In this document: piece after piece, positions 1 through 6,177 of the stretch
Layout: every line of letters starts with the position of its first letter
Numbering within the stretch: position 1 is the first letter of the stretch
From: Asaia bogorensis
Lineage (GTDB): Bacteria; Pseudomonadota; Alphaproteobacteria; Acetobacterales; Acetobacteraceae
Assembly (NCBI GenBank): GCA_945874515.1
Contig: CAMCHA010000087.1
Span: 1 to 8,191 of the forward strand
Direction: 5' to 3'
Length of the DNA: 8,191 bases
The notes under the pieces: generated by a model
Seen by the model: only the letters and a program-made list of their open reading frames with translations
Database searches by the model: none
What the model was told of the DNA's origin: nothing
Made by a program: the position numbers and the translations under genes

Positions 1-911
1 GCGCCATCGGCGCCCACTAGCGGGCGCTGACGACCGACCAGGATGGTATCACCTTCCTGCAAGCGAATCTGCGGTATCTGCCCATCCATGAGGAAGCGGT
101 AGAGATCAAGGCTGGTCACGGTTCCGCCACCGCGCTGCACACTGATTTCCCTGAAGGAACCGCGCGCTGGGTCAACGCCGCCGGCGCGCAGCAGAAAATC
201 CAGAATGCTATCTGAGGCAACTCCGGCATAACGGCCCGGAGATTTCACAAAGCCGGCTACAAAAACGCCGATACGTTGCGTGGACAGGACCGTGGCATAG
301 ACCTGGACCTGCTGCGTGTAGACACGGCGTATTTCGCCTTCCACCACGCGCTGCAAATCACCAACGCGCGTGCCAGCTACCCGAATGGGTCCGATATTGG
401 GCAGAAACAGATTGCCGGCGGGATCAATCTGAGACACCTGTTCCGCATCCACCGCCCCCCAGGCGCGCACACTGACGCGGTCACCAGGGGCCAGCACATA
501 GTTCGGGTTGGGCGCATCTGAGGAGGATTGCGGCTGGCCGGTGAATAGCGCACCCCCGAAGACCGCCGTTGCAGGGCCGGTGGCACGCTGTAAATCACCG
601 AGTGGTGTAACCAGCGTTGGGCCACCTTCAGCCTGGGTCGGGCTGCCCACACGCTCCGTTCCGCGGGACTGCCCTGGGAGATCGGCAAGGCTGCGCTGAT
701 CGAAAACAGGCGGAGGGTCCATCCGAACCCCGTCGTTAGGAGCACCCGGTAGGGCCGGAATCATCTGCCGCGGGAAGGATGGCATACCTGGGATGATGTT
801 GGGGTTTGCCGACTGGGCTTGGGCCTCTGCTGACGGTCCTAAACCAATAAGGAAAAACCCAAACAAAAGCAGCAAGACTCTAGCCAATGGGCCTATGCGT
901 TTACGCTGCAT
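1..911 (-). CDS. kpsD: Polysaccharide export outer-membrane protein (KpsD/CtrA/Wza family), 3' end cut by window edge
   Basis: Translating the minus strand from the ATG at 911-909 gives 303 open codons that run off the left edge, so the C-terminus is missing. Residues 1-30 look like a signal peptide: basic start (MQRKR), hydrophobic run at about 9-25, then an AEA/AQA cleavage site near 30-32. There is no lipobox cysteine, unlike Wza or CtrA. A proline- and glycine-rich stretch (about 33-135) leads into a polysaccharide export domain starting at YVLAPGDRVSVRAWG (138-152), followed by PAGNLFLPNIGPI (164-176). An SLBB-type domain follows at about 213-294 (GVFVAGFVKSPGRY, then LQEGDTILVGR). The family forms the outer-membrane channel, or part of it, through which capsule leaves the cell. 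The start overlaps the end of kpsE by 11 bases, so translation is probably coupled. A GTG two codons upstream (917) is an alternative start. Family assignment is firm. The symbol is by analogy, since CtrA/BexD-like naming would fit equally well. Confidence 0.88.
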   Translation of the reverse strand, partial: MQRKRIGPLARVLLLLFGFFLIGLGPSAEAQAQSANPNIIPGMPSFPRQMIPALPGAPNDGVRMDPPPVFDQRSLADLPGQSRGTERVGSPTQAEGGPTLVTPLGDLQRATGPATAVFGGALFTGQPQSSSDAPNPNYVLAPGDRVSVRAWGAVDAEQVSQIDPAGNLFLPNIGPIRVAGTRVGDLQRVVEGEIRRVYTQQVQVYATVLSTQRIGVFVAGFVKSPGRYAGVASDSILDFLLRAGGVDPARGSFREISVQRGGGTVTSLDLYRFLMDGQIPQIRLQEGDTILVGRQRPLVGADG

Positions 912-2118
912 GCTCACGCATCCCCACAATCAGAAGCCAACCAATGCCATAGGCTATGGCCAGGCCGAGGAGAATACTCGCTGTCGTCGTGAAGCTCCGC
1001 GGATATAGGGCGTAAACAGCCAAGTTGGGCTGGACAATGCGCGAGAGATAAAGTTGCTGCCGTTGAGCTTCAACGCGTGCCACCTCAAGGCTTGCGGTGG
1101 CGGAAGCGAGTTGCTTGTTGGAAAACTCGCGTTCCAGCATTAGTCGTTCATATTCCGCTAATTGGCTTACCAGAATGGCGCCACCAAGGGTCGAGGTTGT
1201 ATCCGTATGCCGAGAGCGTTCCGCTGCGATCTGGCGTTCCAGCGCCTCGATCCGGTTGCGGGTCGCCTGTAGCGCCGGATTGTCCGGTCGCATAAATTGA
1301 AGTCTTTCGGTCAATTCAGCGCGCGCCTGGGCGAGTGAGCCTTCAAACTGTCCCCTAAGAACCACAGCGGCCTGAACCGCACCGGCGCTGTCGAGTTCCT
1401 TTTGCTGTTCGCGAAAGCGTATCAGGGCCGTGCTGCTTTCCTGCACCCGCCGCTCTGCGATTTCGACCTCATTCTGTGCCAATCGTAAGGTATCCCCGCG
1501 CGCGCGCTCCGAAAGCCGATTGACCAAGGTTTCCGCTGCCATAAGCAGAGTCTCTGTCAATTCTCTCGAATCCTCAGGACGGAAACTACGTACCTTCAGC
1601 GTTGTTACACCAGTCATGGGGTCCAAAGTAACGTTCACCATATGATTGTAGAAGCGTGCGATCCGTTCCGGTTCAGTAAACCATAGCCGTGCCAGGAAAT
1701 CAGCTTCCGGACGGCGCCATAACTCGACCAGGTCAAGCCTTTCATGGGCCTGCATGACCGCATCCAGCGAGGTGAGAAAGTTGCGTATGCTATTGGCTTC
1801 GCCTCCGGACATGCCTCCTCCAAGGCCACCAAGTAACCCGGCCCCAGCGGCACGCATGGCCGCAGCCTGAGCGCCGCCGTCGCCTCCCCTAGAATTCACA
1901 ATGAAACGCGCCTCAGACACATATTGTGGCGCGGCAATGCCGTAAAAATAAAAGGCTGCGATCAAGCTTGGCAGGATAACCAGGAGAAAAAAAGGCTTTC
2001 GAAACAGCCGGACCAGCCAAGGCTTCGGCGACGGTATAAGCTCGAGAGCTTCACCGCTGCGACTGGCGCCAGGCTCAGAGAGCGTTATAAGTGGCGAGAG
2101 CTTCATCAAGATCGTCAT
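901..2118 (-). CDS. kpsE: Capsule polysaccharide export inner-membrane protein (KpsE/CtrB/BexC family)
   Basis: This 405-residue protein belongs to the polysaccharide co-polymerase-like group that links the ABC transporter to the outer-membrane export protein in group 2 capsule systems. It has the expected plan: a short cytoplasmic N-terminus, a first membrane segment at about 42-63, a periplasmic Wzz-like entry (PQYVSEARFIV, 64-74), a long helical coiled-coil-prone middle (about 185-360) and a second membrane segment at about 379-399, just after the motif QPNLAVYALYPRSF (363-376). The glycine/alanine-rich stretch at 78-107 is usual for alphaproteobacterial members. The chosen ATG at 2118 overlaps the end of kpsT by 44 bases. 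A second ATG at 2106 (MKLSPL) would shorten the overlap to 32. Neither has a good ribosome binding site, which fits translational coupling. The stop lies inside the start region of the export protein gene. Family is confident; the exact start is not. Confidence 0.92.
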   Translation of the reverse strand: MTILMKLSPLITLSEPGASRSGEALELIPSPKPWLVRLFRKPFFLLVILPSLIAAFYFYGIAAPQYVSEARFIVNSRGGDGGAQAAAMRAAGAGLLGGLGGGMSGGEANSIRNFLTSLDAVMQAHERLDLVELWRRPEADFLARLWFTEPERIARFYNHMVNVTLDPMTGVTTLKVRSFRPEDSRELTETLLMAAETLVNRLSERARGDTLRLAQNEVEIAERRVQESSTALIRFREQQKELDSAGAVQAAVVLRGQFEGSLAQARAELTERLQFMRPDNPALQATRNRIEALERQIAAERSRHTDTTSTLGGAILVSQLAEYERLMLEREFSNKQLASATASLEVARVEAQRQQLYLSRIVQPNLAVYALYPRSFTTTASILLGLAIAYGIGWLLIVGMREHAA

Positions 2119-2713
2119 AGAAGGTTAGATTACCCTGATCAAGCACGGCTGCGCGCGTGCAAAGCCGCCTCACCAGCGCCGGGGAGTGGGAGACCAGAAT
2201 GAGCCCTGCTCTGTCGATTTTCTCGGCAAAGGCACGGCCAAAGCGCGTGTCACCAACCGCCAAGGCCTCATCCACTAGGTAACAGTCAAAATCCACCGCC
2301 AACGAGACAGCGAGCGCGAGGCGCGTGCGCATACCCGACGAATAGGTCATCATAGGCATGCGCAGGTATTCGCCGAGTTCGGAAAACTCAGCGACGAACT
2401 CAGTTATTGTGTCGGTGTCTCGGCCGTAAAGGCGGGCAATGAAGCGGGCATTGTCTGCGCCGGAAAGCTGTCCTGAAAACCCGGCCGCCAAACCGATTGG
2501 CCAGGAAATGGCCATCGACCGCTTTATGCGACCACGGGTTGGTGCCTCAACACCGCCCAGCATGCGCACAAGGGTGGATTTGCCCGAGCCATTGCGGCCC
2601 AGAATACCCAACTTCTCACCGCGCGCTATCTTTCCGTAAGCACCACGCAGTACAATTTTCTGACCGTCCCTGGTGGGGTAGGACTTGTGCACATCGATCA
2701 GTTCGAGACTCAT
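2075..2713 (-). CDS. kpsT: Capsule polysaccharide ABC transporter ATP-binding protein (KpsT/CtrD/BexA family)
   Basis: This 212-residue ATPase is the usual length for KpsT and powers export of the lipid-linked capsule chain through KpsM. Motifs in order are Walker A GRNGSGKS (39-46), the family's ABC signature variant YSSGMRTRLALA (124-135), Walker B with catalytic glutamate in CYLVDEAL (144-151), a D-loop region AVGD (152-155), and the H-loop histidine in VSHSPAL (174-180). All catalytic residues are present. I chose the ATG at 2713 (MSLELIDVHKSYP) because the family begins there. The reading frame stays open to 2794, but that extension has no family likeness and would overlap kpsM. The gene begins 8 bases after the kpsM stop and its end overlaps kpsE by 44 bases. 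Confidence 0.95.
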   Translation of the reverse strand: MSLELIDVHKSYPTRDGQKIVLRGAYGKIARGEKLGILGRNGSGKSTLVRMLGGVEAPTRGRIKRSMAISWPIGLAAGFSGQLSGADNARFIARLYGRDTDTITEFVAEFSELGEYLRMPMMTYSSGMRTRLALAVSLAVDFDCYLVDEALAVGDTRFGRAFAEKIDRAGLILVSHSPALVRRLCTRAAVLDQGNLTFYDDLDEALATYNAL

Positions 2714-2721
2714 GGCGTTGC

Positions 2722-3513
2722 CTATTCTAACCCAAGGCGCCGACGGGTGATACGAAGCGCAGTAAGGCCAAGCAAATGGGTCACAAGGATCCAAGCAGCC
2801 ACATAGCCAAGGTCATAATGTGCCATAAAGCGTGAACCAAACTGACCGTCACGCATAAGTTCAAAAAGATGCACTGTCGGAACATATAAGGCAAGCTCCT
2901 GGAGCCAATCGGGCAGAGTCTCAACCAGGAAAAACATCCCGCAAGCAGGCAGGATCAAATAGGTAATCGCATGGACGGCGCGCTCAACACCCTCCATCGC
3001 TTCAGTCGCCGCCGCGGCCACCAAGGCTAAGCCTTGACTAAGCAACGTCATGCCAATGAGCGCGAGCATGATTTTAGTAGGATCCTCAACAATTTCTCCG
3101 TTCAAAGCGAAAAGCGCAAACAGAAAAACCAGCATCACCCCGCTGCAAGAGATTGTCTCGATCATATGGCGGGCGAAAAAAATATCAGGCAAAGAAACCG
3201 TTCGATGATAAAGCAAGGCCATGTTGGAGGGGATGGCAACCGGAGCGCGGTTTATTATTCCACGGAAGATAAAATACAAAATATACCCAACCGCCCAAAA
3301 TTCGAACGGGCCGAAAAGTGCCGAATGCTCCCCGAGGGCATGCACCAACCCGATAGCACTGCCCAGCAGCAACGGCTCAAAAAACAACCAAATATAACCA
3401 AAATAATGGCGCCCAAAGCGCGTATGAAGTTCCCGGATGATCAGCGCCCCAATCACGCGGCGCTGCATGCGCGCCCCGCGAAGTACAAGGGCCGCTTCCC
3501 CCCGCAGACCCAT
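2722..3513 (-). CDS. kpsM: Capsule polysaccharide ABC transporter permease (KpsM/CtrC/BexB family)
   Basis: This 263-residue ABC-2-type permease forms the inner-membrane channel for the capsule chain with KpsT. The N-terminal segment MQRRVIGALIIRELHTRFGR (16-35) is the characteristic cytoplasmic start of the family. Six hydrophobic segments follow at about 40-60, 72-90, 117-138, 148-170, 182-200 and 237-257. The region around LPDIFFARHMIET (108-120) is also typical. The ATG at 3513 shares its A with the TGA stop of the upstream lipoprotein gene (TGATG), so reinitiation is likely. An internal ATG at 3468 (residue 16) begins exactly at the family-like sequence and is a real alternative. Parts of this gene are much more AT-rich than its neighbours: 3181-3300 is about 44% GC by hand count. 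Confidence 0.93.
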   Translation of the reverse strand: MGLRGEAALVLRGARMQRRVIGALIIRELHTRFGRHYFGYIWLFFEPLLLGSAIGLVHALGEHSALFGPFEFWAVGYILYFIFRGIINRAPVAIPSNMALLYHRTVSLPDIFFARHMIETISCSGVMLVFLFALFALNGEIVEDPTKIMLALIGMTLLSQGLALVAAAATEAMEGVERAVHAITYLILPACGMFFLVETLPDWLQELALYVPTVHLFELMRDGQFGSRFMAHYDLGYVAAWILVTHLLGLTALRITRRRLGLE

Positions 3514-3896
3514 CAGCGACCAACCGTCTCGGCAAGGAGTGGCCGCGCTTCTATCCAGCCAGGGCCGGCGCGACAGAACAGGCGCGCCGTTTCACCTGTA
3601 CGCTGCGCAACCCTGACTTCCCGGCATTCGCGCCCGCTCGCAGCGGAATATTGGCGTACAAACCGAAGCGTCACAGGCTCATTCCGCTCAGGCAGAAAAA
3701 TCTGCCCCTGACCACTTGGCGGTGGGTCAGCAGCAAAGGCGGCAATCGGATCCAGGATACGGCCGGGCGGCGCTGCTGTAGCATCGCCCTGACCACCAAC
3801 CCCACCCGTGCCACTACAGCCGACCAAGGGGACAAGCATGAGCAGCGCCATAAACGTGCCTCCGCCGAGGCGCCCATAATCGGGCCCGCTAAACAT
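3513..3896 (-). CDS. Small predicted lipoprotein, first gene of the capsule export operon
   Basis: No named gene is recognised. The 127-residue product has a hydrophobic stretch (about 15-26) ending in a perfect lipobox LVGC (24-27), so Cys27 is probably lipidated and the protein sits on the outer or inner membrane facing the periplasm. A glycine/alanine/proline linker (28-62) leads to a small domain of about 60 residues containing YSAASGRECREVRV (83-96) and LFCRAGPGWIEARPLL (106-121). Cys91 and Cys108 could form a disulfide. The pattern GRxCRE, then CR, then GW resembles the C-terminal domain of 17-kDa surface-antigen lipoproteins (17kDa_Anti_2-like), but this is from memory only. The start is set by GGGAG at 3909-3905, eight bases before the ATG. 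The frame is open upstream to 4106, but using that start would bury the signal peptide. The stop overlaps the kpsM start by one base, so the two are coupled. Confidence 0.75.
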   Translation of the reverse strand: MFSGPDYGRLGGGTFMALLMLVPLVGCSGTGGVGGQGDATAAPPGRILDPIAAFAADPPPSGQGQIFLPERNEPVTLRFVRQYSAASGRECREVRVAQRTGETARLFCRAGPGWIEARPLLAETVGR

Positions 3897-3904
3897 CCAA
3901 CTTT

Positions 3905-3909
3905 CTCCC
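3905..3909 (-). promoter_or_regulatory. Ribosome binding site that fixes the lipoprotein start
   Basis: GGGAG on the minus strand lies 8 bases upstream of the ATG at 3896. It favours this start over upstream ATGs in the same open frame. Confidence 0.65.
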
Positions 3910-3970
3910 ACTCTTGATTCGCGAGAAACTAAACGAAATTCATCATCAGATTGAGTATTAGCATATAGCG

Positions 3971-4000
3971 ATTTAATGGAAACATAAAATTCTAAATCAA
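3971..4000 (-). promoter_or_regulatory. Candidate sigma70-type promoter for the capsule export operon
   Basis: On the minus strand, TTGATT (4000-3995) is followed after 18 bases by TTAAAT (3976-3971). Each matches four of six consensus positions. Transcription would start about 65-70 bases upstream of the lipoprotein ATG. This was found by eye in an AT-rich stretch where chance matches are common, so it is only a candidate. Confidence 0.28.
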
Positions 4001-4088
4001 CTAAACGGTTCTCCGCGGCGTCACCCAGCAAATCCAGCTCCAGCAGGCTTTGGCGCCGCAGGGCTTCTGCATGTCGCAGCACGGTCGG

Positions 4089-4094
4089 AAGGAG
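4089..4094 (+). promoter_or_regulatory. Ribosome binding site of the dehydrogenase gene
   Basis: AAGGAG ends 11 bases before the ATG at 4106, a slightly long spacing. A GTG at 4094 opens the same frame but overlaps this site, which argues for the ATG as the true start. Confidence 0.6.
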
Positions 4095-4105
4095 TGTCAA
4101 GAACA

Positions 4106-4885
4106 ATGCGGCATATCGTGATCAGCGGCGCGTCCCGCGGGCTTGGCGCCGCCCTGGCGCAGCGCTTTGCCGCACCGGGCACGCGGCTATTCCTGACGGC
4201 CCGTAGCGCCGAGGCACTCGCCAAAGTCGCCCAGTTCTGCCGGATGGCCGGGGCGGAGGTTGAAATCCTCGCCTGCGACATTCGGGACCCCGCAAGCCTT
4301 GCCCCTGCCCTCCTGGCCTTTGATGACGCCGCGCCAGTTGATCTGATTATCGCCAATGCTGGAACCTCCTCCGGGAGCAGCCTGGAAGGTGAGCCTGAGG
4401 CGTATGGCGCGGCCATCAACCAGATCGAAGTCAATCTGATCGGTGCAATGGCCTTGATCGGGCCTCTAATGCCGCGCCTGCGCGGAAGGGGCCAGGGGCA
4501 AATCGCCGTTATCGCCTCACTCGCGGGCCTTCGGGGGCTTCCCGATTCACCGGCCTATTCGGCCAGCAAGGCTGGGCTTATTGCCTGGGGTGAGGCGCTT
4601 CGTAGCGCTGAGGCCATGCGGGGCATCGGGGTCACGGTCATCTGCCCCGGGTTTTTTGAGAGCGCCATGGGCAACCGCTTTAAAGGGCCACGCCCCTTTC
4701 TGCTGAGCCTGGAAGAAGCCGCGGGACGTATCACAGCCGGCATTCGTGCCCGGAAAAGTAGTGTCTTCTTCCCCTGGCCGCTTGCGTTTGCGCTTCGTCT
4801 GTTGGTGCTGCTCCCGGCGGGGCTTTCCGATCGGGCGGTCAGGCTGTTGCGCTTTCGGGTTGCGCCGCCGGAAGGGGAAGGTTGA
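4106..4885 (+). CDS. Short-chain dehydrogenase/reductase (SDR) in the capsule locus
   Basis: This 259-residue classical SDR has every core motif: nucleotide-binding SGASRGLG (7-14), NAG (84-86), structural Asn110, catalytic Ser138 (in IASLAG), and Tyr151 and Lys155 (in YSASK), then PG at 181-182. It should be an active NAD(P)-dependent oxidoreductase. The C-terminal 40 residues add a hydrophobic, Arg-flanked segment (FFPWPLAFALRLLVLLPAGL, 221-240) that may bind the membrane or a lipid-like substrate. Its substrate is unknown. A role in making a capsule sugar or modifying a lipid intermediate is inferred only from its place between the export operon and kpsS. It is divergent from the former and convergent with the latter, overlapping the kpsS 3' end by 47 bases. 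It is the most GC-rich gene checked here: 4141-4200 is about 75% GC by hand count. Confidence 0.9.
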   Translation: MRHIVISGASRGLGAALAQRFAAPGTRLFLTARSAEALAKVAQFCRMAGAEVEILACDIRDPASLAPALLAFDDAAPVDLIIANAGTSSGSSLEGEPEAYGAAINQIEVNLIGAMALIGPLMPRLRGRGQGQIAVIASLAGLRGLPDSPAYSASKAGLIAWGEALRSAEAMRGIGVTVICPGFFESAMGNRFKGPRPFLLSLEEAAGRITAGIRARKSSVFFPWPLAFALRLLVLLPAGLSDRAVRLLRFRVAPPEGEG

Positions 4886-6125
4886 TCAGCCCGCGATCCA
4901 GCCTTTCCACAGTGGCCGCGACCGCCGCATCAAGCCCGGGACGGCGATAATAGACGCCGCGAACCATATAGGCGCTGCACAGCAGGGTGAAAAACGCATC
5001 GCGCAAGGTCGGTTCAGGGGCAGCAGCTTTGGTCCAGAAATCATCCAAAGCGCCCTGAAAACTGAGCCCGGGCATATCAAAAATGGTCCGACCCAGAAAC
5101 TTCACCGGCTTTCCAAGGGAAAGGGCGCGGCTGGCCGTGGTGCTATTGACCGTGATCATGCCCTGTGCGGCCTTGAGCATGGCATCAAGATCACCGCGCG
5201 GGGCCACCTGCACCCGCCCAGCGATGCCGGCTTTGCGGGCCATAGCTGAAATACGTTTTGGCCAATTCTTCACGCAAGGATCCAAGGGATGCAGTTTCAC
5301 CAGCAATTCCGCATCACCCGGCGCATGCTGGGCGAAGGAGGTGATAACCTCCTCGAGCGGCGTATCCAGATCTGGATAATGCGAATAAGCCCGTAAGGAA
5401 AAATCGGTTTCCATTTGCATGGCGAACAGCCAGAAGGGTGCTTGGCGCCGCTGAAGCCCAGCCAGGATCCTGCGCGAGCGATGGTTCTCAAACGCGCGAA
5501 GCAGCAGGCGACGGCCTAGCCCGGAATACATCCAGACCGGGTGTATCAACTCATGATTTTGGAAATGCCGAAAGGAGAAAGGCGACAGAATCGCCACGTG
5601 ATACAAGACATCCCATAGTGCCTGGGTTGGAAAGTGATCCTTAAAGCGTTGTCCGGGGTCAATCGGCGGAAGACCCTTTGCCGCGCTGAGAATACTTGCC
5701 GGGTCGCGCGGGAAAAGACTGGCGCCACCCATGCCATCGCGTTCCAGCGTGATCCAATCCGGGCGCACATAGCCATAATCCGTGACGGTAATGGCAATAC
5801 CCCGTGCCTTGGCGGCGGCAATAGCAACGCTGTGATAAAAGCGTTGCTCGCCAAGCAATACCAGATCGGTAATGGCGTATTCAGCAAGAAAGCCATCGAT
5901 CCAGGGGGCCCATTCCGCGGGCCGACCCGTGTAGTCAACTGCGCCAGGACCACGCCAAAACAGCCGATCCCCAAGGTTCAAATTGACCCGATGGACCTTA
6001 TGCCCTCTGCCGCGCAGGCCAGCCGCGACTTCAGTAAAGAAAGGCGCTATCGGGCCTTGCAGAAAAAGAAAGCGCCTTTCGTCAGAGGCAGCTTGCGAAT
6101 GAAACATGCCAACACGGATTGGCAT
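4839..6125 (-). CDS. kpsS: Capsular polysaccharide biosynthesis protein KpsS (Kdo-transferase type)
   Basis: This 428-residue protein matches the KpsS/LipB branch of the Capsule_synth family. In E. coli, KpsS is a cytoplasmic beta-Kdo transferase that puts the first Kdo on the phosphatidylglycerol-type lipid anchor before KpsC extends it. Visible features are FLFLQGPIAPFF (19-30), which opens the family's N-terminal half, DYGYVRPDWITLERDGMGG (116-134), the METDFSLRAYS segment (238-248), LLVKLHPLDP (274-283) and the C-terminal-half motif TVNSTTASRALSLGKPV (325-341). The ATG at 6125 is used here. The ATG at 6107 (residue 7, MFHSQ) is possible, and neither has a clear ribosome binding site. It is the only glycolipid-linker enzyme in the window; no kpsC is visible. 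Its end overlaps the convergent dehydrogenase gene. Confidence 0.9.
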   Translation of the reverse strand: MPIRVGMFHSQAASDERRFLFLQGPIAPFFTEVAAGLRGRGHKVHRVNLNLGDRLFWRGPGAVDYTGRPAEWAPWIDGFLAEYAITDLVLLGEQRFYHSVAIAAAKARGIAITVTDYGYVRPDWITLERDGMGGASLFPRDPASILSAAKGLPPIDPGQRFKDHFPTQALWDVLYHVAILSPFSFRHFQNHELIHPVWMYSGLGRRLLLRAFENHRSRRILAGLQRRQAPFWLFAMQMETDFSLRAYSHYPDLDTPLEEVITSFAQHAPGDAELLVKLHPLDPCVKNWPKRISAMARKAGIAGRVQVAPRGDLDAMLKAAQGMITVNSTTASRALSLGKPVKFLGRTIFDMPGLSFQGALDDFWTKAAAPEPTLRDAFFTLLCSAYMVRGVYYRRPGLDAAVAATVERLDRGLINLPLPAAQPESATA

Positions 6126-6132
6126 CCTGAAA

Positions 6133-6162
6133 TGGGGCGGTCAACCTCTCGCAACCGCCCCA
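6133..6162 (-). terminator. Inverted repeat, possible terminator of the Bug-family gene
   Basis: TGGGGCGGT (6133-6141) and ACCGCCCCA (6154-6162) pair perfectly as a 9-bp, mostly GC stem around a 12-base loop. On the minus strand it begins 15 bases after the stop of the binding-protein gene. It is followed only by TTTC rather than a long T run, so a Rho-independent terminator would be weak. It also lies 8 bases before the kpsS start, where it could sequester the translation start if it is transcribed. Confidence 0.5.
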
Positions 6163-6177
6163 GGCGCTGATGGCCGC

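Larger units (their letters stand above)
3897..4105. promoter_or_regulatory. Divergent intergenic region with AT-rich promoter segment
   Basis: This 209-base gap separates the minus-strand export operon from the plus-strand dehydrogenase. Roughly 3911-4010 is strongly AT-rich against GC-rich surroundings, as expected for promoters or for sites of AT-preferring regulators. Two copies of AACTAAACG occur in the same orientation at 3927-3935 and 3999-4007. The remainder, 4021-4105, is GC-rich and shows nothing recognisable apart from the ribosome binding site of the dehydrogenase. Confidence 0.5.

Noticed and set aside
377..745. 122-codon minus-strand frame inside the export protein gene
   Set aside because: It is out of frame with the polysaccharide export and SLBB motifs, which run continuously in the other frame.
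2714..2794. Extended KpsT start at 2794
   Set aside because: The extra 27 residues lack family likeness and overlap the end of kpsM. KpsT proteins begin at the Met encoded at 2713.
3034..3711. 225-codon plus-strand open frame opposite kpsM and the lipoprotein gene
   Set aside because: It lies antisense to a well-supported permease, its product is polar and low in complexity with no family likeness, and it crosses two real genes. It is a composition by-product.
3897..4106. 70-residue N-terminal extension of the lipoprotein frame, or a separate small protein
   Set aside because: The frame happens to be open through the AT-rich region, but the extension would bury the lipobox signal peptide, and a good ribosome binding site marks the start at 3896.
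4746..5249. 167-codon plus-strand frame overlapping the end of the dehydrogenase and kpsS
   Set aside because: It is a shifted shadow of the dehydrogenase frame continuing antisense to kpsS, with no domain likeness.
5634..6170. 178-codon plus-strand open frame opposite kpsS
   Set aside because: It is antisense to clear KpsS motifs and has no ribosome binding site or domain of its own.
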